58,790 bases of DNA from Catenaria anguillulae PL171. Taxonomy: Eukaryota; Blastocladiomycota; Blastocladiomycetes; Blastocladiales; Catenariaceae. A program made the translations under genes and the position numbers. How positions within the stretch are numbered: position 1 is the first letter of the stretch; each line of letters opens with the position of its first letter. Positions 20,600 to 32,419 of this stretch are shown here, piece after piece. The DNA is taken from assembly GCA_002102555.1 (NCBI GenBank), contig MCFL01000149.1, positions 1 to 58,790 on the forward strand. Direction: 5' to 3'. The notes under the pieces were generated by a model. That model saw only the letters and a program-made list of their open reading frames with translations. It made no database searches and was not told the origin of the DNA.

Positions 20600-22133
20600 C
20601 TAGCATGAATCGTCTTCGCCGCTGCCAGGACATTCCTCCCCTTGCTCCTCCAGCCATTCATTGCGGTTCTCAATCAAGGAGAACTTGAAATCCTCGTCCA
20701 GCGCCTTGCCGTGTTTGATCCGTTATGTACGACAAACAATACTTGTCCTCACATTCCCCCTCGTCGGTGCCACTTGTCCACAGCAACCAGCAACGACCCA
20801 ATCTGCTGAGATGTGTCCCAGTCAAACAAGACCTGCCACGAATCCCACCAGCGGCGGTAGCCGAAGCACTTTCAGCTCGCCGCTCCGAGTCTCGGCGGCC
20901 AAATCCAGGGCTTGGCTCGAGTACTTGAGCTGCAAGGTATCTGAAATGCTTGAGCCACCAATCGAGAACATATCAACACGGCCGTCGCAACTTGCGTGAT
21001 CCATGGCCAGCTCCATGTATATACTTGAGTTTGTCTGCCCCTCGGTGCTCCAACCACCAATCCAACAACTCTGTCGAGTCAGCCCCATCCACCGACAATT
21101 CCGAATAATGATACCGTCACCTCAACTTCACAATCAGAGTCAATGCGACAAAAGACTTGATGGCATCCAAATCATGGTACGGCTCAGTTAGCGTGAACGG
21201 CACGTTGTTGTCCTTCCACCGTTGCATGATCTTTATACGGCCGCCTTCGGCCGCAGCTTGGACAGCGCCAACACCCTTGAACACCATTTCCGGCGGCACC
21301 GATTGCTTGAGGCAATAGTTGTGGATTCATTGCATTGTATTCAAAAACCTGCGCGAGGAAGACTGCTCAGCCGCAGCTTGGCCTCGAAAGACGACGGTGC
21401 AGGCTGGAGTTGGGTCGGAAAGGAAGGCGGAGCTTGAGATAGCCATTCGAAAACACACGGCTCGTCCTTGAGAGATTCGGAAAACGATATCAGAGCGCCA
21501 GGAGGGCGAAACAATTCAGACAAGGGCCGATGTCCCTTCGCTTGATCTATCCACTATTTGGCCACGTCAACAGAGCCAACGGCAAGAGCTACCTTCACAA
21601 ACTGAACGACAACCCACTCAGGAATCACTCCAAAATCAAAGTTTCCATGTTCTTGCCACCATTTCAGGACTTGAAGTTGGCCGCAATCGCTTGCGTCCAT
21701 CAAAACGTGCTGCATCCGACGATTCCGACCCCGATCGACATCCAAGGCGCGACTATCGTTCGCCCAACGCTCGAGAACGTGCACATGGCCCGCGCGCGAC
21801 GCTTTGAACAGCGCGCGAGCGAAATGATGGATCGTGATATCCATGCCGGACTGAGTGACCCACCATTTCATGAGTGAAGGTCGCCACGGCGGGCGGCATC
21901 GTGGAACGAGCACCAGGGCACGTTGATGAAGACAAATTGTTGCAGGGTCGTGTGTTTGTCGGGCAGGACGAGTGCAAGGGCGGCGAGGGCGGCAGGTTTG
22001 GGAAATCGATGTGTTGGTTGGGTTGGGTGTCGATGACGAGCGAGTCGGTGGCGAGAATGAGAATGTGTTGGACAAACTCGTGAGGCATGTGTGGCATCAG
22101 CTGAGATGACATGATGATTGTGCATGGGGTCAT
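20600..22133 (-). pseudogene. Broken ankyrin-repeat-like gene
   Basis: The coding signal is clear but moves among all three frames at least five times and has in-frame stops. An N-terminal F-box-like or leucine-rich segment, PHEFVQHILILATDSLVI, is followed by units typical of large fungal ankyrin families with an L-x-W-W signature: FHDAARRGDLHSLMKWW, LFKASRAGHVHVLERW, LMDASDCGQLQVLKWWQEHG, QAAAEGGRIKIMQRWKD, ELLDWWLEHRG and LDLAAETRSGELKVL. The likely C-terminus is FKFSLIENRNEWLEEQGEE, with a stop at 20602-20600. Single-base fixes would join several units, as in nearby good genes, so sequence error may explain part of the damage. The number of breaks exceeds that in the conserved genes, so decay is also likely. 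Host gene family, not a mobile element. Confidence 0.6.
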
Positions 22134-22994
22134 TATATATCCTTTTCGTCAAATTTTCATGGCTTTCAACAGCTGATTCACGCGAGATGTTGGAAAATGA
22201 GACCTCTTTGATGCCGCGAGACACGCAGGCGCAGGGTCAAAACCGTTTGAAAACATCGTTTGACAGCCGCGGGCCTTTTAGCCCGCAGGCTTAGTATGGT
22301 ATAGCAATGCTGTTACATACGCCCTGACAGCGCAGGTTCGAACCCTGCTGCCCGCGTCCGGTGAAGAACCGAGACGATGACCCATGTGCAGCCTGCAAGC
22401 CCTCCGTCATGAGAGTGTGCTTCGCAACGTCGCGCGCCATGGTGGCCCCGAAGTCGCTGTTGAAGCGCACGACCGCCCGCCGCGCCATGCAGCAGCCACG
22501 ATCGCGCCATGAGCCGTCGGCGGCGGCATCGGTACCGAAAAACGTTATAACGTTGTCCAGGTGGGCGCACGGATTGCCCCTCCTCCTAGCACACTGACGA
22601 GTGTCGGGACTAGGTTTTTGCTTCTCGTAACTTGTACATACATAGTATCCATATGTGCATGGCTGTGCAGTCCTTTTGTAGCCATTGTCGGTGTGTTTGG
22701 CACCATGTCGTTGTCAACACGCATTACTTTTTCTACGCACAGCCAAGGGCTTTCTTGATTGGCCTGGACAGGTATGCTTAACCTGGTTGCACCTGTCAAG
22801 TTGTGTGGCAAGACGAATGGAAAGCAGAGAAATGTTTGAACCCAAACACAAAGAAGGCAAAGTACACATGTAAATACAATCACAAACCCAGCAAAGCAAA
22901 ATGGAACCTGACCTGACCTTCTGCTCACTTCATGCCCTCCCAACCAACACAACACGACCAGACCCTATGTGCACCCACCAACTTCAAATCTAAA
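22134..22994. other. Intergenic region
   Basis: Between the ankyrin-like locus and the 3' end of the Gln/Ala-rich gene. Apart from the tRNA-like stretch at 22269-22356, I see no gene. Short ORFs on both strands have no motif. Confidence 0.3.
22269..22356 (+). other. tRNA-like sequence with a strong T-arm/B-box
   Basis: A perfect 5-bp T stem closes a TTCGAAC loop at 22332-22348 (GCAGG/CCTGC). The following TGCCCGC can pair with GCGGGC at 22269-22274. A possible anticodon stem (GCTGT/ACAGC) lies between them, but its loop is 13 nt, and I cannot draw a proper D arm. It is either a degenerate tRNA, an unusual intron-bearing tRNA, or a tRNA-derived short element. No anticodon can be assigned safely. 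Confidence 0.3.
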
Positions 22995-25900
22995 TCATTG
23001 TGGTGGTCTGACCCCTGCACCTGTGCTGCCAGGCGGCCGCATTGCCGCAACAATCCCTTGCATTCCGGCCAACCCAACCATGCCCGGCGGCCGCACACCA
23101 ACCATGCCCGGCGGCATTTGAAACTGCGCCATGCCCGGCGGCGGGCGCATCAAATGCATGCCAGCGGCTGCCGCCGCGGCCTGCTGTTGCTGTTGCTGTT
23201 GCATGGCGGCCGCGGCTTGGTACATCATGATCTGTTGCTGCTGCTGTTGCTGCTGGTGCTGGTGCTGAGGCGTCATGGCCGCGATTTGCTGCATGCGCTG
23301 CTGTTGTTGGTAGATGGCAAGCATTTGCTGAGGCGTGATGGATCCTGGTGGAAATTGTTGCATGAAAGCGGCCGCAGCTGCAGCAGCCGGGTTGGCTGTT
23401 GGTTGAGAGCCCGCAGTGGTCGCATTGGCATTCGCGGCGGCTTGCTGAGCGGCAGCGGCTTGGATGGCTGCGGCGACATTGGGGTTGGAAACGCCGTTGA
23501 CAAACATGAGCTGCTGGGCGTTGTTGTTGCCGGCCGTCTGAGCTGCTTGTGCTTGCGCTTGAGCCTGTGCTTGGGCTTGAGCCTGGGCATTTGCTTGAGC
23601 TTGAGCTTGAGCTTGGGCTTGAGCCTGTGCTTGAGCCTGTGCTTGCGCTTGCGCTTGCGCCTGGGCGTTGGCATTGGCATTGGCATTTGCTTGTGCCTGC
23701 GCCTGCGCTTGAGCCTGTGCTTGCTGTTGTTGCTGATTTTGCGTGTGCACCGCCAACAATTGCTGAATCTGGACGGCCGACAATCCCCGATCGCGCAGCT
23801 GTTGCAAAATGTGCGGAGGAAGATGAGCAATCGCGGCAGCAGCTGCTTGATTGGCAGCGGCAGTTGCCGCAGCAGATCCGGCGGGGATTGGCGGCCGCCC
23901 ACCAGCGAGCCGCGCGGCCGTCATGGCGGCTGCAGCTTGCTGCTGTTGCGCATTTGCATTGGGCTGGGGCGGCGTCATGCTTGCGTTCGACGCATTCAGC
24001 GGAATCGGCTGTTGTTGCTGAGGCTGCGGAGTCGGCGTGGGTGTTGGCGTTGCAGTTGCGGACGATTGCGGCTGCGGTTGTGGGGTCGGGCGAGATCCAT
24101 TTGCGGCTGCGGCTACTGCTACGTTTGAATCATGGAGCTGTTGTGCTTGTGCTTGCGCTTGAGCTGTGGTGGCTGTGGCACCACTAGAGCTCTGACCAGC
24201 GCCGCCGCCTGTGATAGATGCAATGGGAATCAAATGTCCGGCATGCTCTTGGGCTTGAGCTTGGGCCTTGCGCGATTCTTCAAAGTTCTTGAACACGGCC
24301 TTGCGAATCGAATCCAGCCGCTCGTGGTGTGACAGAAAATCGGTGACGAGGTTGCGATGCGATTCGTCTGGGAGCTGGTCGGCAAGGGCACGACGATTCT
24401 GGACACAGGTCACAACTAGAGTGAGGGGACCAAGCAAACTCGCCGATAGACAATGGACCGAAATTGAAAGAGACAAACCTCAGCCGGTGCTGCAACCAAC
24501 CTCGATACCCACGCCTCACCCATGAGAGTCTTACACTTGTTCATCAAGACTTGATGATTCGTGTTCAACTGTTGATACCCAGCGCGGAATTCTTCGCTCA
24601 AATTCTTGGCACACCATTCCGAAAACGCGCCGTTGGGAACCCCTCCTTGCTGCTGCTGAGGTTGCTGTTGCGTGCGAGGAGGAGCTGTCGGTGCCGCGCC
24701 ACTGGCCGTGTTGGCTGCCGCCGCAACGGCCACCGCAGCCGCGGCCTTGGACTGCATGTCCTCGAGCTGCGCAACAGTCATGCCGACTGGCGGTGACGTG
24801 AGTCCGCTGCTGCCTCCTGGGGCTTGTGACTGTTGTCGTTGCCGCTGTTGACCTGCACCTGCACTTGCCGATTCAGACGCAGCTGCGGCGGCTGCTGCTG
24901 CTGCCGCGTTTGACTCGCCGCCGCCATTCACTTGCCCACCGCGGCCTTGACCTTGCTGCGCCGCTGCCGCAATCTCTGCGCGCTTCTCCTCGATCTTCTT
25001 TTGCCGAAACTGGATAAACACCAGACGAAACTTTTTCCCACCTTCGTCCTCGCCATGCTGCACCCGGAACATGTTTTGCACAGCCGCCAGCTTGCGACGC
25101 TCCTCTTCTGTAAACAACAACTGGCCCTCCCACAAGAATGGGTTCTGGTCAAACACCTGTGGGCCCGGTGCCGCCGGCACTGCTTCTGGGACAGGTGTAT
25201 TGTTTGCCGACCCGAGCGGCACTGGCTGCTGCTGCTGCTGCTGCAAATGCGCAAGCCCGGGCATGTGCGCACTCACTGGCATGGCGGGCGATGCGTGGCT
25301 TCCCAAGGCGCTTGACGGCGTCGATGATGCCGATGCAGGTTGTGCAAGGCCAACCACGGGCGACGGCCGCTGCGATGGTGAGTGCATTGTTGTTGGCATG
25401 CCGGGTTGCATGTGCGGTGATCGAAGCGCGTGCTGTTGTGGAGACATGATGCCCCCTGTGGACGGTGGTGTAGGTGTTGGATCAGCCGACGACGAATGCG
25501 ATGACATGGGCGTCGGCGCGTTGGGCGCGTGTGGGCCAGGCGTGGGAGCGCGATTCGGCAGAGCGATTGGACCTTGGTTGGGCGTGTGTGGGGCTTGTGG
25601 TTGAGGGGTTGCCGATGAGCGCATACCCCCTGGGGCAAATGTCGGGGTGGCGAGCGGTGCAGGGACAGATGCGTGGATGGGTTGCAGAGGTGGGGACATG
25701 ACACTTGTTTGGTTGAATGCGCCCATTTGCGGGCCGTTGGCGGACGCGACGGAACCGCCAGTGTTGTTGGTCGCAACCACATTGGCCATGTTGGGCGGTA
25801 ACGTGAGCCCGCCGGAACTCGTCCGCATGTGGTGTCCGACAACGGGTGAGCCTTGAACCAGCGACACCGTCCGTTGGTGCGCTTGTGCAGGTGGTGGCTG

Positions 25901-26931
25901 CGCTTGCATGGGCGCAGTGTTGGGTGGCGGCTGGAACGTGGACGCGCTGCTGAGTGGCAGTCGCATGGGTTGCTGGAGCGGTTGCTGCGGCATTGATCCC
26001 ATTCCTGGATGCATGCCGCTTGGAGGCATCGGGTGTTGCAACGGCTGCTGCGGCTGCTGAGGTCGAAAGCCGTGCTGTGGCATGTTGGACATGGGCTGCG
26101 TGCCTGGCGGCAGCGATGCCATGTGCGGATGCATTTGGGAACCATTGGACGCAACGGGAATAAGCCCATATGGTGGTCGAGGCTGGCCGTTGGCGGCAAA
26201 GTGCGGGTTGAAAGCTGCAAGCTCGATCGGCGGAGGCGGTGGATGCGAGTCATAGTAGGGTGTGTCGGTGCCGCCAAAGTAGCGAGGAAAAGTGCGAACG
26301 TATTCGTCGGCGAGCCGGCGCGGGCCGGCAACAAACCTATCAACACATTGGAAACCTGTTTAAGCCAAGGAAAATGGAAACGAGCACAGACAATGCGCGT
26401 GAGGACAGAAATCGTACCGTAATGAAACGCCATTCTTGCTCGAATTCTCTTCTGTCCCCTGCCGCACCTCGACAACGTAGTGGTCGTTGGGCTGGCGAAT
26501 CACATTGAGGAGGGCATACTTGACGTAATCCAAAGATAGAGCGGCAGCACTGCTGGACTTGTCGGTACGCTTGATCTCGTTGCGATACTTGACCGATCGA
26601 ACAATATGCGAGCCATTGGGCAAACCTGGGACAAAAGCAAGAACCGTGTGAATGAGCGATCGGAAGCAAGCAGGGAGAAAACTGCCCTCATGGGCGTACG
26701 AATTGGTGGTCCGTTGATTTGGCAAAACTCGACGGGCGCCTCATCCACCTTTTGTCGCTTTTGCCTCCATGATTGGAGCAAGTCGAGGCGAGCAGGGACA
26801 GACTGAGCTGGGTCGGCGCGCTTTCCCTATGTAACACCGCTCGCCAAAGTTCGTTAGCCGAGGTCGACGGGACGCGCGAGTAGAAAAGAGGGTGTGTAGA
26901 ACGCAACACGTCGTACAGGATCCATGAGCAT
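22995..26931 (-). CDS. Gln/Ala/Pro-rich protein, probable transcriptional co-regulator
   Basis: Predicted 1,193 residues from five exons: 26931-26917, 26826-26700, 26625-26418, 26336-24509 and 24398-22995. All junctions are GT-AG and keep frame. The N-terminal 150 residues look globular ([20 protein letters not shown], then [13 protein letters not shown] and [16 protein letters not shown]). A long Pro/Gln/Ser/Met-rich region follows. A charged helical block near 25170-24960 ([31 protein letters not shown]) and another around 24630-24510 ([18 protein letters not shown]) may bind partners. The last third is poly-Gln, Gln-Ala and Asn-Ala repeats, ending Pro/Gly-rich. Such composition is typical of Mediator, SAGA or SWI/SNF-associated proteins, but I recognise no named domain. 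The five-codon first exon is the least certain part. Confidence 0.6.
23540..23745 (-). repeat. Gln-Ala / Asn-Ala dipeptide repeat tract
   Basis: Hexanucleotide-type coding repeats give long alternating QA runs with an NA stretch inside. Codons are mixed (CAA/CAG, GCT/GCC/GCG), so the dipeptide appears to be kept by selection rather than by fresh slippage alone. Confidence 0.8.
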
Positions 26932-27672
26932 CAGCAGCTCTAAATCCTCTGCGGCCGGCTTACTGCTCTCGGCATCCAACACGGCACACCTGTCTGCGGA
27001 CCGCTTGATCGCTCGCCGCGTCCAAAACTTTGACTGGTTGAATTGCTCACGGTTCTTTCGTCGCAACACGTCCGTACTTGGGTCCAGGTCGAGCGGTTTG
27101 TTGGCCGCCTGGATTGGACAGGTCCAGTGTCAGCACATTGTGCCCCCCCGTCGTCACCAAGAAATAAGAACCAATCCATACCATGCGCCCTTCGATTTCC
27201 AACACATTCTTTTCCGTCACCTCTTTCCCACTCATGACCATCCACTTGACGATATGCGCTGCTGAGCACTCGGCGTGTACGGCAATGATGCGAACATCTA
27301 TGGCCGGCTCGCCTGGCTCGCCGCCCGTGCCTTTGCAGGTGCCGAGACGGTGGTCGTGCAATTCGAGGTAGACTAGGTGTGTGAAGGACGAGTGGGATGC
27401 GCGGCACGACCCAAGGTGCGCGCCGGTAAGCATTTTGAAATGAACGCATTGTGCGGGCGATGACGGTGGCACGGAAAGATGTGAAAGGGATTATACGAAC
27501 TGGGATCGCTCATCGGGAGGCCAAGACCCACAAACATGTCGGTGAGTTCCGGTGGGACTTGCTTGCGTTGAATCATGGTCAGGAACAGCTTTGATGGCAA
27601 ACACGGGTGGGGGTACATGGAGTGAGCAACCAGCGTGCGCGGCAGAGCTTGTCCAAGTGGCCAGGCAAGCAT
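26854..27672 (-). CDS. Unidentified gene, coding frame changes twice
   Basis: Coding-like sequence in three successive frames: MIQRKQVPPELTDMFVGLG from about 27576, then QCVHFKMLTGAHLGSC to VLEIEGRMVWIGSYFLV (27440-27100), then NKPLDLDPSTDVLRRKNR to the stop at 26856-26854 (ending [10 protein letters not shown]). Frame changes lie near 27500 and 27115. Neither place has a convincing GT-AG pair, so one-base indels are likely. I recognise no family; the middle part has beta-strand-like alternation. The tail runs through the first proposed exon of the Gln/Ala-rich gene on the same strand, so one of the two gene ends may be misplaced. The start at 27672 is the first ATG of the open frame and is uncertain. 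Confidence 0.4.
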
Positions 27673-28816
27673 GTCGTACGTTCATAGCGGTCCCGTGCAA
27701 GTAAGCCGACTATTGAAAACGATGAAGCATACGTGGAATACAAGGCAAGTGAAACATGTAGCGGGCCGTCAATGATCGATCATCCCATGATCGTCGTCGG
27801 AGCTGAGTGTCATAAAAAAAAACGGGGCCAACGGACCTCGCCGATTCGGATGGCCGAAGGGAACAGGTGTACGGGTAATGGTGCGCCCATGGTGAAGGTG
27901 TGGTTCGCGCAGTATTCAAGTGAGAGCTTAAACGGAATGATGGCCACTCACAGCAAGGTCTGTGTGGGAAGCTTGCGGATTGGATGGCGGCAGGCCTTGG
28001 TGGTTGGATAAAGTGTCAAAAGTGGGGTAGTAGAAGCAGCACAGTCATGTGGAATGCCTGGGCAAACAAGAGCAAATGACTTGCACGGCGCACAGACAGC
28101 CGCCGCCGCGACAATGTTGGCAAGAGGAGTGGACACAAGAACAAGCCCTCGAAGCGAGAGGCAGCGGGGCACAGGTTCGATGCGATACCTGGCGAGTCCG
28201 CCGGGATTCGGTTGTCAAGGATGGATGCTGGTGCGGAGAAGCGATTGCAGGTGGTCTGGATGGCCAGTGTAGTAGTAGAATCGGGACAGAGGAGGCCAAG
28301 TGTCCATGGCAATTTAATCAGGCGAAGAGAGGCACCATTTTTTTTTTGTTCATTCAGGTCCACCGTTGCGATGAACGCTCTGCTTCCGTTTCTCTCGTTT
28401 CTCGCGGGTCTTCGACGCAGTCACCATGGCAAAATGTCATTCTGTGTATGTATAGATGACCGTGTGCATCCAACCACAAGTCGGACAGGGCGTCCATAAA
28501 AGTACTTGCGAGAACTGAGCCCTCGTAGAAAATCATGTATACAGTTGAAACTGCGGATTGTTGCACAGTGGGAATAGAAAGGAACGAGAAACGTGGACAT
28601 GGACATGGGGGAATGGGTGCAACAATTGCTCCTCGCAACGAGGACGCGGCGGCCAATGGTTTCCATAAGATGTGGTACGGGGAGGGGGGAAGAGAAAAGA
28701 ACGAATTAAAAGAGGGGGGGGGGGGCTGGTAAGCTAACAAGCTACAATTGCTCAATAAATAACAACGCGAACACCCGCACAAGCTCCCAAGATTCTCGTC
28801 CACCCAACCTGTAAAC
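27673..28816. other. Intergenic region
   Basis: More than 1.1 kb without a defensible gene. It contains a G run near 28715-28727 and short T or A runs near 27817 and 28340. Small ORFs on both strands show no motif. Confidence 0.3.
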
Positions 28817-31256
28817 TCACCGATTCCCACCTGCCTTGTCAGGCGACAAACTCCGACCTACCATGACCCCAGGCGGCGCCGACCCGGCCCGCTTCCTCAT
28901 GGCTCTCCCCACGGGATCCTCAACTCCACCTTGGTGCTCGGCATCCGTGTCGGCTCCACCGCCCAAGGCCAATATCCTGCCCATGCACTTCATCTTGCCC
29001 GCCCTGCCCTCCCTCGCCAGCATGGTGGCCCCCAACTGCATCCACTCGGGCACATTCAAAAACTGGAACCGGACTTTTGCCTGGTCGCCCGTGCGCACAC
29101 GCAAGTCGCGCTCAACCCACACAACACGTGCGGCTTGTCGCACACTACCGCAGTAGACGACAGCGGTTTGGCCCGGCGTCAGCTCGGACGCGTGGTACAG
29201 CATGTGCAGTTGGACATCAAAAGTCCAGGCGGCCGTCGCGTCCGACGGCGTCGACACAAGCACCATGCCGCGACGAAGATCGGCCGCAACCACGGTGAGC
29301 GGGTCCGTTGGCGTGGTTGGGTCGGGTGGCTGGTGCTTGTGTGCGTGCGATTGTCTGTAGGGCGACGGCGGCGGCGACGCACTTGATTCATTGGAATGGA
29401 TGGTGGGCGTGGCCGTGGGCGTGGACGTGCGTGCGATGGTGACTTTGCGTGGGCGAAGCGGGAGTGGCGACGAGTCTGCACTCGCTGCACTTCGCTCAGG
29501 TGGCGACACGGACAGAAGTGTGGTCGCGCTGTTTGCCGGACTGGCCCGTCGTGCTCCAGGTATTGGAATCCCACCTTTCGCACTCTCCGCCCCAATTGCC
29601 CCAATGGCCGAGGCTGCCGACGTGGCCATGGTTCCTCGCCGTCGGCTTGGACTGCCCGTCACCGGCATGCCTGCCACTGGCGCCGCAACGCCCTCCACCA
29701 TCAAATGATGCGGCAGCACGTGAGGCGCCGGCTCGACGTACTTGATGGCGAGCGTGGCCGACTGGCCAGGCTTGACGTATCGAACAGGCCGACAGAACCG
29801 GTGGATCGAGTGGACCTGGACCTTGCGGTACTCGCCGTCCTCAAAGGGACCCAGCAATAGGGTTGGGTGACGCGTGTTGGAGCAAACGAGTGTGCCCGAG
29901 AGCAGCTGCCCGCCAACAATTGTTCCAACCGAGGGAACATCGTAGATATCGCGGATTTGGAACCGGACGTCCTTGTGTGCGAGGTCCTCGGCGTTGGGCG
30001 CAGGTGGGACTTGGAGAAGATTAAGGAACTTCACGAGGAGGTCCACGTTGGCGCCGGTTACAGACGAGAGGAGGAAAATGGGAACAACTCTGTGTAGGAT
30101 AGAAAAATGTGAAGTTATGAGTGACGCGATCCAGATAATGAAATGCAAGGCAAAGTACGTACCCGCCCGACCCGAAGTGTGGCATGGTTGCCACCATATC
30201 GTCCTCATTCTTCATCATACAAGGGACCAAGCGTGCACCGGGGCCCTTGATCACCGCCAACAATGCTTGCAGCGTATTCTTGATGGACTCTGGTGGCGTG
30301 ACATCAATCTTGGACACAACAATCAAGAACGGGATCCGCAACACGAGCAGCAAGCCCAAATGCTCCTTGGTGACCTCGACAGGCTGGTTGGCGTTGACCA
30401 TGACGAGCGCATAGTGTGGGTGGAGTGCCGAAATGCCCGCAACTGCCGTATGCATAAACTGGCGATGCCCGGGGATATCCGACAGGGCAATGATCTTGCT
30501 GGACCGCTCCACAATGTGATGCGAGGTGACGACGGACGGGTTGGCGAAATTGACAAGTTTGCCCTCCGAGTCAAAGCCAATCAGTTCGTGTGCGAGCGAC
30601 GAGGTACGACCGGTTTCGAGCTCGTGCTTGTGGTTGAATGCGCGCGAGCGGGCTTTACCAAAGCCATTGTCGGGCTCCGAGTGGGTGAGGACGCCGAGCA
30701 AGGTTGACTTGCCAGAGTCGGAACCACCGACAATCGCAACCTTGATTTCCAAAAAGTGCTCCTCCTCAACGCGTTTGCGGACGAGCACCTCGGCAACCAT
30801 GCGTGACCCGGTGGATGTGGTTGATGTTGTTGACCGTGCTGTTGGATCGTTAGGCGACGATGGCGAAGCGACCACGGAACCCGAATCCGTTAGTACTGGC
30901 GACGGCGTTACTGCGCGCTTGCGCACAATGGAGCAATCTGCTGACAACTTTGCGGCCATCTTTGTGAGCGTGGCAAACGACTCGTTGAGATCCTCCTCGC
31001 TCAAACCGACAAGTTGGCCGTCGTCCGCTATCCCAATCTCGTACAAGGCCTCGCCGCCGCCCTCGCTGATGCGCCACTTCATTTGCGTGATGAGATGCTC
31101 GAGGCGATCGGGTGAAATGTTGACGAGTTTGAGCTTGTATTCGACGTTACCTTGCTCGATTTCGGGTGGTAGGCCCTCGTCCATGGCGTGCTGGCCCAGA
31201 AAGCCTGTGCGGCCCTTGACGACGCGGTCTTGCTTGGCGTCGGTTGGGTTGAACAT
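28817..31256 (-). CDS. GTPBP1/GTPBP2-like translational GTPase
   Basis: Predicted 788 residues from exons 31256-30163 and 30089-28817 (donor GTACGT, acceptor ACACAG, phase 2). The family resembles elongation factor 1A; animal members act in ribosome rescue and mRNA turnover. An N-terminal domain (LVNISPDRLEHLITQMKWR, GEALYEIGIADDGQLVGL) is typical of GTPBP1/2. The G domain has P-loop GGSDSGKS, an HELIGFDSEGKLVNF switch region, G3 DIPGHRQF and G4 VSKID. After the intron come the beta-barrel domains, IYDVPSVGTIVGGQLLSG and FCRPVRYVKPGQSATLAI, and a final barrel with ELTPGQTAVVYCGSVRQAA. A Ser/Thr/Pro-rich insertion of about 140 residues separates the barrels. The C-terminus ends without extra domains. 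Whether it is closer to GTPBP1 or GTPBP2 is not clear. Confidence 0.88.
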
Positions 31257-32419
31257 TTGTGGATATTTGCTATTGAGTATGATAATTGAGGAATCGGAGG
31301 AAGTACATAGGACGATAGTCGGATTCGAAGAGTCAGCGAGATATGAGAGCCTGAGCGAAGGCGGCTGCGGACGGAATGAGAATGCGAACGTTTTGGCGAC
31401 TGAGAAAGTAAATCGGTGTTGGAAAACGTGTCGATTCGGTTGGCGAAAACACGTGGGGTCGGAAAAGGAGTGTAACGGTTACAGCTTGGACGAGCGAGCG
31501 AGTGCGCGTGTCAATGCGAACTCAGTGAATGCAGATGACAGAGCCACGGCGTAATCGATGGTTTGAGGGGCGGTTGATGATGGTTTTGCAAAAGCCGAAG
31601 GGGGGAAAGTTACTGCCTTAAGTACATGAATGCATTGGGTAGCGATTCCAAGACGCTTTTACTGTACAGATTCTTGAAGAGGCCAGGTCGTCGTCGTCAT
31701 TGTGACACCCGATCCAACCGGCCATGACCGCGCGAACGTTTGGCAGAGTCAGCGCTCCAGGTCCCTGGCGCAGCAGCGTGTTGTCGTCACATGACCTTGA
31801 CTCAACAGCTTGGCTCTGTGACTGACCCAAGACCAACCTTACTGGACCCCATTTGCGAGCGCATATGCGTACCCAAACAGGGCTGTGGCAACACACGATG
31901 TGTTAACATTCTCCAGCATGGTTGGGATTCGTCCGTCGTTCCAAGTGTGCTACTAGTATCCACCGAATCGTCGTGGTGGAAACGGTGGGCGGTACGTACC
32001 TTCAATTGACAACAACGCTCATCCAGGAGTGCTCCTTCCCACTATGCTCTAGCCTGTCATTCCATTCGCCTGCGTGGTGTGGTTTGGAATGGGACCTTGG
32101 CACCTTGGGAACGTGTCGCGTTTGGTTTGGAGCCACCAGCATCTCTGACAAAATAGCCTCATGGCGGGAGGAAATAGTGGACTGCTGCTTTGAGAATGTG
32201 ACTCATCGTGGAGATCAACTCTTGACCTTATATTACCACTGTCTGCAGTCAGTAAGATCACCTGTAAATATCAAACCCCGAATTCGAAGCTGTGGGCTGG
32301 CTCTCGGCTGTCGCTGGTCATGATCGATCCATCACGAAAACTTTGGCGGCAATCCATCCACCGTTCCATGGCCACTGGCCAGTATCCATTCGCATTGATA
32401 TTTAATCCATGTACACAAG
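31257..32419. promoter_or_regulatory. Divergent intergenic region between the GTPBP-like and JmjC genes
   Basis: Holds both promoters. No ORF with a motif, no tandem repeat and no RNA gene are visible in this 1.16 kb. Confidence 0.35.
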
